This document shows, piece after piece, positions 16,921-26,443 of a stretch of DNA of 64,000 nt. A program made the translations under genes and the position numbers. Each line of letters starts with the position of its first letter. The stretch's first letter is position 1. The DNA is from Sphingorhabdus sp. Alg231-15 (GTDB lineage: Bacteria > Pseudomonadota > Alphaproteobacteria > Sphingomonadales > Sphingomonadaceae), in contig NZ_LT703001.1 in NCBI RefSeq assembly GCF_900149705.1, positions 2,418,001-2,482,000 on the forward strand, read 5' to 3'. Below the pieces are notes generated by a model. The model ran no database searches. It saw only the letters and a program-made list of their open reading frames with translations, and was not told the DNA's origin.

Positions 16921-18438
16921 ATGACAATTTCGGACCGCCAAGCACCGGTATTAATTGGTGTAGGGGAAGCAAGCGGGCATTCCCTGAAGCAGGCACTGGG
17001 ATTGGAATGGCCGTCTCCGGTTGATCTTGCCTCGGCTGCTGCGAAAGCAGCGCTGGCCGACAGCGGTGTGGCGGAAAAGCTCAGTGCATCGATTGACTGT
17101 CTGCTCGCGACCCGCCTGTTCCATGATAGCGGTGTGCAGCATGCCTATGGATCTCCTGACAATTTCCCGGATGCAATCGCGCAGGCCGCGGGCCTCAAAC
17201 CGGCGCAACTCATTTATGGCGATGTTGGTGGTCAAAGCCCGCAAAAGCATATTAACGAGCTGGCGATCCAGCTCCATCAAGGCACAATCAAGGCCGCTCT
17301 CCTATGTGGCGCAGAATCCATAGGAACGGTCAAGCGGGCCAAGAAGGCTGGCCATGAGATGGACTGGAACCAGTCGTCTGATCGCGACTTTGTCGACAAG
17401 CGCACCGAATTTCCGGTCCTTACCATGTATGAATTTCGGCACGGAATCATATCCATGCCGATGGCTTATGGGTTGCTTGAAAATGCCCGGCGCAGCCGGC
17501 TCAATATGGACCGCGACAGCTATGCAGTGGACATGGCGGAATTGTGGTCGGCATTCTCCTCGGTTGCGGCTTCGCGTGAACATGCGCAATTTGCCAAAGA
17601 CTGGAGCGTGGAAGAATTGCTGCAGGATGGCGGCGGCAACTATCAGCTTAATGATCCCTATCGCCGCTGGATGGTGGCACAGGATGCGGTTGCTCTGGGC
17701 GGGGCTGTCGTGATGACGACAGCTGGCCATGCCGAGGATCTCGGTATTGCCGAAGACAAGATGATCTATCTGCACAGCGGTGCGGATGCGAGCGTACCCA
17801 TCATAAGCCAGCAAATGGACCTGTCGCGATCGCCCGCCGTCGAATGGGCTGTTGGCAAAGCGCTCGATCTTGCAGAGCAACAAGCAAGCGATATCGGTCC
17901 GATAGATATTTACAGCTGTTTTCCGGTCGCGGTCTCTCTGGTGATGGAGGCATTGAACCAGCCACATCGAACGCTGTCGAGCTATACCCTGACTGGTGGG
18001 CTGAGTTTCTTTGGCGGTCCGGGCAACAGTTACAGCACTCACGCGATTGTCGCTTTGGTACAGGCGCTACGCCAGGACGGCAGCAAGCCCGGCATGATTT
18101 CCGCCAATGGTGGCGCGATCAACAAGGAATCAGTTGGAATTTACGCTGCACAGCCCTTGGAAGGCGGTTGGACGCCGGATCGTATTGCAAAGCCTAATGC
18201 ATTACCAGCGGATGAAGGGACGAAGCCTGACCATTTCGCGTCTGGTAAAGGCGTGATCAGAAGCTATGCCTTGCCCTATGTGAAGGGTGTCCCCGGGGCG
18301 GCTACGCTTTGGCTCGCAGATGAAAATGGTGTGCCGTGTATCGGACTGCTTGAAAATCCGCCGGAAGGCACGGATTTGATTGGCGAGGCGGTCACCATCA
18401 CCACTGATGGCAAACGCAATCATGTGGTGCTGGGATAA
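16921..18438 (+). CDS. Thiolase-like protein type 1 (acetyl-CoA acetyltransferase family) lacking the nucleophilic Cys
   Basis: 505 residues. The thiolase fold is evident (PVDLASAAAKAALADSG, ALLCGAESIGTVKRAKKAGH, MISANGGAINKESVGIY). At the position of the acylated cysteine the chain reads DVGGQSPQKHINELA (residues 101-115), with glycine/glutamine instead of Cys. The C-terminal 85 or so residues (KGVIRSYALPYVKGVPGAATLWLADENG) look like the extra OB-like domain of TLP1 proteins. Such proteins are annotated as acetyltransferases but are not expected to run the classical ping-pong thiolase reaction. It is divergent from a CaiB/BaiF transferase. Confidence 0.85.
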   Translation: MTISDRQAPVLIGVGEASGHSLKQALGLEWPSPVDLASAAAKAALADSGVAEKLSASIDCLLATRLFHDSGVQHAYGSPDNFPDAIAQAAGLKPAQLIYGDVGGQSPQKHINELAIQLHQGTIKAALLCGAESIGTVKRAKKAGHEMDWNQSSDRDFVDKRTEFPVLTMYEFRHGIISMPMAYGLLENARRSRLNMDRDSYAVDMAELWSAFSSVAASREHAQFAKDWSVEELLQDGGGNYQLNDPYRRWMVAQDAVALGGAVVMTTAGHAEDLGIAEDKMIYLHSGADASVPIISQQMDLSRSPAVEWAVGKALDLAEQQASDIGPIDIYSCFPVAVSLVMEALNQPHRTLSSYTLTGGLSFFGGPGNSYSTHAIVALVQALRQDGSKPGMISANGGAINKESVGIYAAQPLEGGWTPDRIAKPNALPADEGTKPDHFASGKGVIRSYALPYVKGVPGAATLWLADENGVPCIGLLENPPEGTDLIGEAVTITTDGKRNHVVLG

Positions 18439-18518
18439 ACCAGACGAGAGTTGCGCTTCGTATGTGATCACGACCGAAAGGTGGCGATCATTTTTTAATT
18501 TCAACCCGCAATATATAT

Positions 18519-20882
18519 TTATGCGCGTTTGCGTTCTTTGTCTTTGTCATTATGTAAATTGACGGGCTTCGGGAGACTGGTGTCCCCAATTGGAAGCACG
18601 GTGTCAGTGGATCGTAAGTCAGTGTACCAATTGAGATTTTCTGCCTTACCGTAGAGAAATCCCTGTACTTGATCGCAACCTTCCAGACGCAGTTGCTCCA
18701 CCTGATCCTGGCGTTCAACACCTTCCGCTGTAGTTGTCATGCCCAGATTTTTTGCCAGTCCTATGATCGAACGGATAATCGCTCGGCAATCTTCACGAGA
18801 ATCGATTTCATTCACAAAGCACCGATCGATTTTGATTTTGTCGAAAGGAAAGCTGCGGAGATAATTTAGGGAACTATATCCGGTGCCAAAGTCATCCAGT
18901 GATATTTTAATGCCAAGGTCACGCAATTGATGCAGCAACCGGATATTGTCTTCGCTATCCTGCATCAATACGCTCTCGGTGATTTCAAGTTCCAACCGGC
19001 CTGGATTCAGACCCGTTTGGGCCAGAGCATTGACAATTGTTGATATAAGACTGGGGCTCCGCATTTGTGACGGTGACAGATTGACCGCAACAGTGAGGTC
19101 ATCCTTCCACGAAGCCGCATCTTCTATGGCTTTGCGGATTATCCATTCCCCCAATTGTATGATCATTCCGGTCTCTTCTGCCACCGAAATGAAATCATCT
19201 GGCATCACCGTACCGCGTTCAGGATGTTCCCACCGCAACAAAGCCTCATAACCTGTTTTGTTCAGTGTATTAATGTCTACCAGTGGTTGATAATGCAGAT
19301 GCATTTCATGGAGACCCAATGAAGCGCGCAGGTCCAGTTCCAAAGCGCGGCGCTTTTCAGCCGCTATGTCCATGCCTTCCTCGAATATAGTTACCCGGTT
19401 ACGGCCAGCGCGTTTGGCCGAGTAAAGGGCAAGGTCAGCATATTTCAGGAGCTTGTCAGGATCATCAATCTCCGGCTTCCATTGGGCAACGCCTATGCTG
19501 ACCCCGGTGACAATATTATGGCCATCAATAACAAATGGCACGCCCACTTCCTCTACGACTACATTCGCAATTTCCTCAGCTTTGACGGCTTGCTCGCCGG
19601 TCAATAGAAATGCAAACTCGTCGCCACCCATCCGGGCCAGCAGGTCTCCCGATTGCGCCAGCGTTTCCAGCCTTCTTGATATTTTCTGGAGCAGTTTATC
19701 TCCGATGGGATGACCCAAAGTGTCATTAATAGCTTTAAAGTGGTCGAGGTCGAAAAAGGCCAAGGCAATATTATCACCTTCTTTCGCTCGGTGAATTGTC
19801 CGATTGAGTGTGTCATTGAAAAGCCGCCGGTTCGGGAGGTCGGTCAGGCCATCAAAATGCGCCATGTAGCTGACTTTTTCCTCGGCAGCTTTTTGGGCTG
19901 TGATATCCGCTATAACCCCGCGCATGGCTATATTTTTACCAAGCGGCGTGGAGTTGGTGGCGCGCGCACTGATTGTCCACCAGCGTCTTTCTCCGCGGAC
20001 ATTGACCGCAACCGATATGTCCCGGAATGAACGTGTTTTGGTAATCTGGTTGGTAAGATGCCAACGGTCTTCTTTATCGTCTAGAAGATTGATCAATTGA
20101 TGACCTTCAAGTTCTTCCCTTGGCCGGCCAGCAGCTTGCGTAAAGCGATCGCACACATCGATCAGGAAGCCCTCTTGATCCAGTGAAAACAGCCAGTCGG
20201 CTGATTGTTCTTCAAAGTCATTTAACAGCAGTTTCACAGTCTCTGCCGATTGGCTGCTTTCCTGGCGCGTCAGCAACTGATTGACGAAGGCGTTAAAGAT
20301 ATCGACGCTGTTCTTGTAGAGGACAATGGCAAACATTGTCAGCAAGACCAGTGCTGCATAGCTGTCTATCCCACCGCGGGCGATCAAGCCTACGGCAAGG
20401 CAGGTGCAGATGATCAAAATCCAAGCTCGTGATGCTTCCGAAAGGTGACGATAGGTGAGAGTGCCAGCGCTCAATTGACCCGCGCCAATGACCGCCAACA
20501 ATCCAAATTGAGTGCCGCCAGCTAGTGTCAGCAGACAGGCAATAGCAATGCCCCATATCGAAGCATAAACTGCGGCGTTGAACGTCAACCGCTTTTTTAG
20601 ACGAAGCGCTTTGCCACGTGAAATGGTCGGTTTTTGTGTCTGTTTTCCCAATTGCAACCGATGGATTGACGCGCCTGCCAAAACCAGGTTCCAACATATC
20701 AGTACCGCTATATGGAGCTGGTTAAAAAACAATGCAGATACAACAAGAGCCGTGACCGCATTAGACAAAATCGCGACCTTTATGGACTTACCATGTTCGC
20801 CCAGTTGCTCCCGTGAAACGAGATCGCGGTCCGATTGCTCCAGATAGCGCAGGTTGTTCTTTTGATCGGCGAGCTTCTTCAT
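18519..20882 (-). CDS. Membrane PAS-GGDEF-EAL cyclic-di-GMP protein
   Basis: 787 residues. Six or so membrane helices (about 33-190) are followed by a PAS domain with PAC end (about 215-335, ending GVIADITAQKAAEE), a GGDEF domain with intact GGDEF (419-423) and an EAL domain with EALLRW (546-551). The EAL metal and catalytic residues are all present: NLSPSQ, LEITES, DDFGTGYSS, KIDR, TAEGVE and the Q in CDQVQGFLYG. The inhibitory RxxD site before GGDEF reads QSGD, so product inhibition is probably lost. Both synthesis and hydrolysis of c-di-GMP are possible. It stands alone with no obvious partner. Confidence 0.94.
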   Translation of the reverse strand: MKKLADQKNNLRYLEQSDRDLVSREQLGEHGKSIKVAILSNAVTALVVSALFFNQLHIAVLICWNLVLAGASIHRLQLGKQTQKPTISRGKALRLKKRLTFNAAVYASIWGIAIACLLTLAGGTQFGLLAVIGAGQLSAGTLTYRHLSEASRAWILIICTCLAVGLIARGGIDSYAALVLLTMFAIVLYKNSVDIFNAFVNQLLTRQESSQSAETVKLLLNDFEEQSADWLFSLDQEGFLIDVCDRFTQAAGRPREELEGHQLINLLDDKEDRWHLTNQITKTRSFRDISVAVNVRGERRWWTISARATNSTPLGKNIAMRGVIADITAQKAAEEKVSYMAHFDGLTDLPNRRLFNDTLNRTIHRAKEGDNIALAFFDLDHFKAINDTLGHPIGDKLLQKISRRLETLAQSGDLLARMGGDEFAFLLTGEQAVKAEEIANVVVEEVGVPFVIDGHNIVTGVSIGVAQWKPEIDDPDKLLKYADLALYSAKRAGRNRVTIFEEGMDIAAEKRRALELDLRASLGLHEMHLHYQPLVDINTLNKTGYEALLRWEHPERGTVMPDDFISVAEETGMIIQLGEWIIRKAIEDAASWKDDLTVAVNLSPSQMRSPSLISTIVNALAQTGLNPGRLELEITESVLMQDSEDNIRLLHQLRDLGIKISLDDFGTGYSSLNYLRSFPFDKIKIDRCFVNEIDSREDCRAIIRSIIGLAKNLGMTTTAEGVERQDQVEQLRLEGCDQVQGFLYGKAENLNWYTDLRSTDTVLPIGDTSLPKPVNLHNDKDKERKRA

Positions 20883-21101
20883 CGCCTGTATTTGGCAGGA
20901 AGAGGTTTATAAACCATTATTCTGCATGGCTTTGTCAACTTGGACGCAAACTCATGCATGCCCAATATTTATTCGACTTTCACGTAGGTTAGCTTCCAGA
21001 AAAAGGCCCTCAATCCCTATGTGGGATCCCATTTCAATATCATCTTTCCGTGCGATGATAATTTTCTTGGAATGGACAAAAAATGCGGTAATGTTTTTAC
21101 C

Positions 21102-21572
21102 ATGAGTACAAATTTTAAAAAAATTGATGAGAATGATCGCAATATCCTGAAGGCACTACAGCAGGATGCCAGCCTTTCTCTGGAAAGCCTGGCGGCGAAG
21201 CTTAGTCTGTCGACCAATGCTTGCTGGCGGCGGGTCAAGCGGTTGGAAGCCGAGGGCATTATTGCGCGGCGCGTTGCCATTGTGGAGCCGGAGGCCGTCG
21301 GTCTGAGTATGACCGCTTTTGTGGCCGTGCGTACCAATGATCATAGTGACAAATGGCTGGAGAAATTCGCTGCAGCCGCGTCTTCGATAGAAGAGGTGGT
21401 GGAGTTCTACCGTATGGCCGGGGAAGTCGATTATCTGCTGAAGCTGCTCGTGCGCGATGTCGCGGATTATGACCGGGTGTACAAGAAACTGATCAAGGCC
21501 GTGCCCTTATCAGACGTATCGGCGACCTTTGCTATGGAGCGGATAAAATATGAGACTGCGGTGCCGTTATAA
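21102..21572 (+). CDS. Lrp/AsnC family transcriptional regulator
   Basis: 156 residues from the ATG at 21102 (MSTNFKKIDENDRNILKAL); a longer frame starts at 21021. An N-terminal winged helix (LEKS-like LSLSTNACWRRVKRLEAEGII, about 32-52) is followed by the AsnC/RAM effector domain (FVAVRTNDHSDKWLEKF to AMERIKYETAVPL). The gene ends exactly where the convergent tyrosine-catabolism operon ends (21572/21573), so it is a good candidate regulator of hpd-fah. A small inverted repeat GGTAA-N5-TTACC (21087-21101) abuts the start codon and could serve autoregulation. Confidence 0.92.
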   Translation: MSTNFKKIDENDRNILKALQQDASLSLESLAAKLSLSTNACWRRVKRLEAEGIIARRVAIVEPEAVGLSMTAFVAVRTNDHSDKWLEKFAAAASSIEEVVEFYRMAGEVDYLLKLLVRDVADYDRVYKKLIKAVPLSDVSATFAMERIKYETAVPL

Positions 21573-22583
21573 CTAAACCTCAACCACATCCTGACGGATC
21601 GCGCCAAAGATGGAATGCCCATCCTCGTCCAGCATCTGGACTTTGACCGTATCACCGGCGCTCATGAACGGTGTTTTAGCCTCGCCATCAGCAATTGTTT
21701 CGATCATCCGGATCTCGGCAATGCAGCTATAGCCGAGACCGCCTTCTGACACCGGCTTGCCCGCGCCGCCATCGCCATCCTGATTGGAAACAGTGCCCGA
21801 GCCGATAATCGTCCCAGCACATAGGGGTCGTGTTTTCGCCGCATGGGCAACCAGTTGTGCCAGGCTGAATGTCGCATCGACACCGGCGTTGGCACGGCCA
21901 AATGGCTCGCGATTATAATCGACCTGCAAAGGCAGGTGGATCACCGATCCCTTCCACGCTTCCCCCAATTCATCGGGTGTAACACAGACTGGCGAGAAAG
22001 CACTTGGCGGCTTGGACTGGAAAAACCCGAAGCCCTTGGCAAGCTCTCCAGGAATCAGGCCGCGCAGGGACACGTCATTGCACAGCATGACCAGTTTGAT
22101 GTGATCCGCAGCCGCTTCTGCACTAACGCCCACCGGGACGTCGTCGGTGATTACGGCAACTTCGCCTTCCATGTCGCATCCCCATTTAGGATCGCCTAAC
22201 GGGATATCATCACGCGGCCCAAGAAACGCATCGGAGCCGCCCTGATACATGAGCGGGTCGCTGTAAAAACTCTCTGGCACTTCGGCACCGCGCGCTTTGC
22301 GGACCAGTTCGACATGGTTGATATAGGCGCTGCCATCGGCCCATTGATAGGCGCGCGGCAAAGGCGAATGGGCGTCATTCTCATGGAAGCGCTCACATGG
22401 GACAACCTGATGCTCGACATCGCGGTACAAGGCTTCCAGCTTGGGCGCGCAGTCTTCCCAATTATCAAGGGCTGCTTGTAAGGTCGGGGCTATGTTATTC
22501 GCTTCGCAGCAACGGGTCAGATCTTTCGAGACAACGACCAGTCGGCCATCGCGTGTGTCATTTTTCAGCGTCGCGAGTTTCAT
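21573..22583 (-). CDS. Fumarylacetoacetate hydrolase family protein
   Basis: 336 residues. The FAH fold with metal ligands is visible: DPLMYQGGSDAFLGPRDDIPLGDPKWGCDMEGEVAVITDDVP includes the E-x-E like acidic pair, followed by LCNDVSLRGLI and the GTIIGSGTVSNQ segment. It splits fumarylacetoacetate to fumarate and acetoacetate, the last step of tyrosine breakdown, or a related acylpyruvate. It is the third gene of a minus-strand operon after HPPD and a VOC protein. Homogentisate dioxygenase and maleylacetoacetate isomerase are not in the window. Confidence 0.92.
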   Translation of the reverse strand: MKLATLKNDTRDGRLVVVSKDLTRCCEANNIAPTLQAALDNWEDCAPKLEALYRDVEHQVVPCERFHENDAHSPLPRAYQWADGSAYINHVELVRKARGAEVPESFYSDPLMYQGGSDAFLGPRDDIPLGDPKWGCDMEGEVAVITDDVPVGVSAEAAADHIKLVMLCNDVSLRGLIPGELAKGFGFFQSKPPSAFSPVCVTPDELGEAWKGSVIHLPLQVDYNREPFGRANAGVDATFSLAQLVAHAAKTRPLCAGTIIGSGTVSNQDGDGGAGKPVSEGGLGYSCIAEIRMIETIADGEAKTPFMSAGDTVKVQMLDEDGHSIFGAIRQDVVEV

Positions 22584-22648
22584 AGGGTTCCCATCTTTTG
22601 TTGAAAACGGATAGTGCGCCGGAACGCCTCAACAATCAACATGCGCGT

Positions 22649-23200
22649 TTAATGTTCGTCGCGCGCTTTTTCGTGCAGCCATGCGGCATGTTGCGGTGCC
22701 TTTTTGGTGCGGCTCCATTCTTCGAGCATCTCAGGTGCTACGCGGCGTAGCTCCTTCATCTCTTCGTCTGTGCCGATATCGCAGGCAATTTCCAGCCGAT
22801 GACCATTGGGATCGAAGAAATAGATGGACTTGAAAATACCATGATGGGTGGGGCCCAGAACCTCGAGCCCCTCGGCCTCCGCATTCGTCTTGGCAGCCAG
22901 CAGTTCATCAAGCGTATTCACCTTGAACGCAATATGCTGCACCCATGTCGGTGTGTTCGGGTCCTTGCCCATATCCGGCTGCTCCGGCAGCTCGAAGAAT
23001 GCCAGTATATTCCCGCCCCCGGCATCCAGAAAAATATGCATATAAGGATCATATTCACCGGTCGACGGAACTTCGTTCTCCGCAAAAGCAAGGTCAAAGT
23101 CCATGCCCATGACGCGCTGATAAAATTCGGTGGTCTCCTTCGCATCCTTGCAGCGATAGGCGACATGATGAATGCCGGAGAGATTGGGTGGGGATGTCAT
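22649..23200 (-). CDS. VOC family (glyoxalase/dioxygenase-fold) protein
   Basis: 183 residues with two beta-alpha-beta modules. The metal ligands appear as His in [15 protein letters not shown], His in [14 protein letters not shown] and Glu in [11 protein letters not shown]. The extended C-terminal helix ([24 protein letters not shown]) is unusual. Its start overlaps the HPPD stop by 4 bp. Position suggests a role in tyrosine or homogentisate breakdown, but the reaction is unknown. Confidence 0.9.
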   Translation of the reverse strand: MTSPPNLSGIHHVAYRCKDAKETTEFYQRVMGMDFDLAFAENEVPSTGEYDPYMHIFLDAGGGNILAFFELPEQPDMGKDPNTPTWVQHIAFKVNTLDELLAAKTNAEAEGLEVLGPTHHGIFKSIYFFDPNGHRLEIACDIGTDEEMKELRRVAPEMLEEWSRTKKAPQHAAWLHEKARDEH

Positions 23201-24300
23201 TCTGCGGGTTCTTCCACATTAAGCACGCCGCGCGCAACCTGATCACGTTCGATGCTTTCGAACAGCGCCTTGAAATTGCCTTCGCCAAAGCCGTCATCGC
23301 CTTTGCGCTGAATAAACTCGAAAAATACCGGGCCGACTTGCGGCTCTGCAAATATCTGTAGCAGAAGTCGAGGCTGGCCACCTTCGGTTGTACCATCGAG
23401 CAATATCCCACGACTTTGTAGCGCACTGGCATCCTCGCCATGGCCTGGCAAGCGCTCACCGAGCATCTCGTAATAGGTATTGGGAGGGGCGGTCATGAAC
23501 GGAACGCCGAGCTTTTTAAGCCGGTCCCAACAGGCGATCAAATCGTCACAGATGAGGGCGATATGCTGAATGCCTTCGCCATTAAACTCGCGCAGGAATT
23601 CCTCAATCTGGCCTTTGCCGCCTTCACCCTCTTCATTGAGTGGAATGCGAATTTTGCCATCGGGAGCGGTCAGTGCTTTCGACGTCAGGCCGGTATATTC
23701 GCCTTTGATGTCAAAGAAACGGATCTCACGAAAATTGAACAGCGTCTCGTAATAATCCGCCCAATAAGCCATCCGCCCGCCATAAACATTGTGGGTCAGG
23801 TGATCGATAATGTCGAACCCTGCACCAACCGGGTTGCGGTCAACATCGGGCAGATATTCAAAGTCGATGTCATAGATGGAAAGCGCATCGCCCCGCTCTT
23901 CATCGGCATAGCGATCGACCAAGTAGAGGATGGCCCCGCCAATGCCGCGGATGGCTGGGATATGCAGTTCCATTGGACCGGTTTCGACGGCCACTGGTTC
24001 GGCGCCTTTTTCCAGCAGGTGGGCATAAGCTTCTCGCGCATCCCGGACCCGGAAGGCCATTCCGCAGGCTGAAGGACCATGTTCGCGGGCGAAATACCAG
24101 GCTGCCGATTTTGGCTCATAGTTGATAATCAGGTTGATCTGGCCCTGCCGCCACAAATGCACATCCTTGGAACGATGCTGTGCAATGCGGGTAAAGCCCA
24201 TGACTTCAAAAACAGGTTCGAGCACGCCTTTTTCCGGCGCACAAAATTCCACAAACTCAAAGCCATCAAGGCCAGCCGGGTTTTCAAAAAGATCAGCCAT
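23197..24300 (-). CDS. hpd: 4-hydroxyphenylpyruvate dioxygenase
   Basis: 367 residues from the ATG at 24300 ([19 protein letters not shown]), preceded by GGAA; an in-frame extension upstream is not needed. The iron ligands are present: His in [10 protein letters not shown], His in [11 protein letters not shown] and Glu in [22 protein letters not shown]. It converts 4-hydroxyphenylpyruvate to homogentisate, step two of tyrosine degradation. It heads the operon hpd - VOC - fah. A 7-bp-arm inverted repeat lies in the promoter at 24328-24349, a possible site for the Lrp-type regulator. Confidence 0.96.
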   Translation of the reverse strand: MADLFENPAGLDGFEFVEFCAPEKGVLEPVFEVMGFTRIAQHRSKDVHLWRQGQINLIINYEPKSAAWYFAREHGPSACGMAFRVRDAREAYAHLLEKGAEPVAVETGPMELHIPAIRGIGGAILYLVDRYADEERGDALSIYDIDFEYLPDVDRNPVGAGFDIIDHLTHNVYGGRMAYWADYYETLFNFREIRFFDIKGEYTGLTSKALTAPDGKIRIPLNEEGEGGKGQIEEFLREFNGEGIQHIALICDDLIACWDRLKKLGVPFMTAPPNTYYEMLGERLPGHGEDASALQSRGILLDGTTEGGQPRLLLQIFAEPQVGPVFFEFIQRKGDDGFGEGNFKALFESIERDQVARGVLNVEEPAE

Positions 24301-24327
24301 GGATGCATTCCTTACAAATAAGAGCAA

Positions 24328-24349
24328 TATAGTTACAAATGAAACTATA
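24328..24349. promoter_or_regulatory. Inverted repeat in the hpd promoter
   Basis: TATAGTT, 8 bases, then AACTATA: a 22-bp inverted repeat with perfect 7-bp arms, centred about 38 bp upstream of the hpd start. AT-rich dyads of this size suit Lrp/AsnC dimers, and an Lrp-type gene closes the same locus. Binding is inference. Confidence 0.4.
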
Positions 24350-24457
24350 GCGGAGCCGCCGGCAGAAGGCAAGAGCGGCAAAGCGGTCAATCGTTACTTG
24401 ATCCGCCGATGGTAAATCGCCAAATGGCAGAAATCAAAGTCAAAAAAGGTACGAGTA

Positions 24458-25228
24458 GTGATCCAGAAGATCAAAGTCTTGATCGAATCCTCCCTGTTTC
24501 AAAATGCGATCATGGCGGTGATTGTCATCAATGCCATCGTTATTGGGCTAGAAACATCTGCTGGAATGATGGCTTCTTTTGGACAAGTTCTGATTGCCTT
24601 GGACCAGATTGCCATCACTATTTTTGTGATTGAGATTCTTCTCAAGCTGCTGGTTTATCGATTGCAGTTTTTCCGCAGCGGCTGGAACAATTTCGACTTT
24701 GTCATAGTCTCCGCTGCTCTGTTGCCACTAGGTGGAAATTTCGCAATCCTCCGTGCGCTGCGCATTGTCCGGGCTTTTCGATTGGTTTCCGCTATGCCCA
24801 AGATGCGCCAAGTGGTGCAGGGATTGCTTTCTGCCATTCCGTCTATGGGATCGGTTATCTTGCTGCTGAGCCTGATTTTCTACGTGGCTGCCGTGATGGC
24901 GACCAAATTGTTCGGTGGCTCCTTTCCGCAATGGTTCGGTTCGGTCGGCGCGTCGCTATATTCCTTATTCCAGATCATGACGCTGGAAAGCTGGTCCATG
25001 GGCATCGTCCGCCCGATCATGGAAGTCTATCCCTGGGCCTGGGCATTTTTCGTACCCTTTGTGCTGGTGACCTCCTTTGTTGTGCTCAACCTCTTCATCG
25101 CTATCATCGTCAATGCAATGCATGAGGAAGCGGATGAAGAACAAAGCGCACAGCGTGATATCATATTGGATGAGATTCGCGGCTTGCGGCAGGAAGTCGC
25201 AGCATTGCGCAGTGACAAAAGCGTCTGA
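24458..25228 (+). CDS. Bacterial voltage-gated sodium channel (NaChBac/NavBac family)
   Basis: 256 residues, GTG start at 24458. Six membrane segments in one subunit. S4 carries arginines at every third position (Arg 99, 102, 105, 108; RALRIVRAFR). The pore filter is TLESWSM (residues 175-181), the sodium-selective filter of NavAb/NavMs type. S6 (VTSFVVLNLFIAIIVNAM) runs into a C-terminal coiled coil (EEADEEQSAQ to EVAALRS) that tetramerises the channel. In marine bacteria these channels admit sodium and affect motility. It stands alone and converges on the NO operon. Confidence 0.95.
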   Translation: MIQKIKVLIESSLFQNAIMAVIVINAIVIGLETSAGMMASFGQVLIALDQIAITIFVIEILLKLLVYRLQFFRSGWNNFDFVIVSAALLPLGGNFAILRALRIVRAFRLVSAMPKMRQVVQGLLSAIPSMGSVILLLSLIFYVAAVMATKLFGGSFPQWFGSVGASLYSLFQIMTLESWSMGIVRPIMEVYPWAWAFFVPFVLVTSFVVLNLFIAIIVNAMHEEADEEQSAQRDIILDEIRGLRQEVAALRSDKSV

Positions 25229-25534
25229 TCAACCGGCGTTGAGGTCTGGGTCGATATCCGGCTTCTCGCGATAGAAATGCACCTGCATCTGCATAGGACC
25301 AACCAAGGTGACATGATGCAATTGCTCTGGCTCGATCAATTGTCGATCGCCGGTTGCCATCGGGCGTGTTTCCTGACTCTCCTCAATCACATAGTGAAGG
25401 CTACCGCTTACTATCTCCAATATGCCCCAGGTACCCGCCTTGGTGCTGTGGGCAGCTTGCAGGGCCGCAGGCAAGCTGGTTTCATCGAAGACGGGTGTTG
25501 AGCGATAGGGCGCCGGTTCCGTCATTTCGGTCAC
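25229..25534 (-). CDS. DUF1971 (TehB-like cupin) protein
   Basis: 101 residues: PVFDETSLPAALQAAHSTKAGTWGILEIVSGSLHYVIEE and LIEPEQLHHVTLVGPMQMQVHFYR form the small cupin of the DUF1971 family. The GTG at 25534 overlaps the stop of the preceding gene; the ATG at 25525 is an alternative. DUF1971 genes commonly sit beside truncated haemoglobins, as here. It is the last gene of the NO-responsive operon. Its chemistry is unknown. Confidence 0.85.
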   Translation of the reverse strand: MTEMTEPAPYRSTPVFDETSLPAALQAAHSTKAGTWGILEIVSGSLHYVIEESQETRPMATGDRQLIEPEQLHHVTLVGPMQMQVHFYREKPDIDPDLNAG

Positions 25535-25977
25535 ATCACCACCGAGCGAATGATAGCAATACTGATTCCAAAGAAAGCGAACATCATGGGTACCACCAGC
25601 ATCTGTCCATAAACAGCGCCAAAGCTCATTTGGCCGGTAAAAGTATCAAACTTGCCTTTGATCCACTGGCTTTTCTCGTTCCGCCCTGACCCGCTCAAAC
25701 TGTTCAGAGCAAAAGCGGTCCCAAAAAACATAAGGGTATAGAGCATGCTGATAGCGATCATGAACATAGCGCGTCCATCATGACCCGTGCCGAGGATCAA
25801 ACCGAAAAAGAACAACGCATAACTTGCGACCATGCTGCCCCAGATAATCGCAGGAATGCCGAAGGTGCGGGCTTCGGGTTGAACAAGAGCGGTGAGCGCA
25901 GCCCGCTTATAAGGCGCAGGCTCATGGTAATAGTCCTCACTTAAGACGGCCAATTCATTCTCATCAAGCAACATCAT
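25531..25977 (-). CDS. Small membrane protein in the NO operon
   Basis: 148 residues from ATG 25977 (a second ATG follows at 25974; AGGAGA lies just upstream). Three predicted membrane segments: IPAIIWGSMVASYALFFFGLIL, AMFMIAISMLYTLMFFGTAFAL and MLVVPMMFAFFGISIAII. The N-terminal 40 residues are acidic and cytosolic. Family not recognised. The gene overlaps the haemoglobin gene by about 14 bp and DUF1971 by 4 bp, so all three are co-translated, pointing to a nitrosative-stress role by context. Confidence 0.8.
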   Translation of the reverse strand: MMLLDENELAVLSEDYYHEPAPYKRAALTALVQPEARTFGIPAIIWGSMVASYALFFFGLILGTGHDGRAMFMIAISMLYTLMFFGTAFALNSLSGSGRNEKSQWIKGKFDTFTGQMSFGAVYGQMLVVPMMFAFFGISIAIIRSVVM

Positions 25978-26431
25978 TAATCTCCTTTTTCTGAGATATT
26001 TTGGGAAAGCCATCGCGGTGGATGGAAATGCCGGTCATCAGGCTGTCGGCAATTCGAGCCGCACGTTCGGACAGAAATTGGCAGGCAGCGGCGTTGGGCA
26101 TTACCTCAGGCAATGTCTGGTCAAACAGCGCAAGCCAGTGGTCAAAATGGGTGCGTTCGATATTCGGGATCGCCAGATGCTTGACCATGGGATTGCCTCG
26201 AAACCGGCCTGATTCAATTGCGATGGACGTCCAGAAATCTTTCATGCGTGCAAGATGGGGTGGCCAGTTGGTTATGTGTTTGTCGAAAATCGGCCCCAGC
26301 AAAGCATCGCTGCGGATCTTTCCATAGAAGCCTTCGACAAGGTCCGAAATCCGTTCTTCGGTAATTCCAAGAGCTTCCGCGTGAGCGGCTTTTTCTTCTC
26401 TGGCAGCAATAGTGTGAGCGTGCGGCATCAT
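25964..26431 (-). CDS. Group III truncated haemoglobin
   Basis: 155 residues. ISDLVEGFYGKIRSDALLGPIF, HLARMKDFWTSIAIESGRFRGNPMVKHLAIPNIERTHFDHWLALF match trHbIII, with proximal haem histidine in VKHLAIP (about residue 83). Such globins bind O2 and NO and can detoxify NO. Two adjacent ATG codons (26431, 26428) are possible starts. It heads a three-gene operon divergent from nsrR with an NsrR-type operator in between. Confidence 0.93.
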   Translation of the reverse strand: MMPHAHTIAAREEKAAHAEALGITEERISDLVEGFYGKIRSDALLGPIFDKHITNWPPHLARMKDFWTSIAIESGRFRGNPMVKHLAIPNIERTHFDHWLALFDQTLPEVMPNAAACQFLSERAARIADSLMTGISIHRDGFPKISQKKEINDVA

Positions 26432-26443
26432 GCGACTCGTTTA

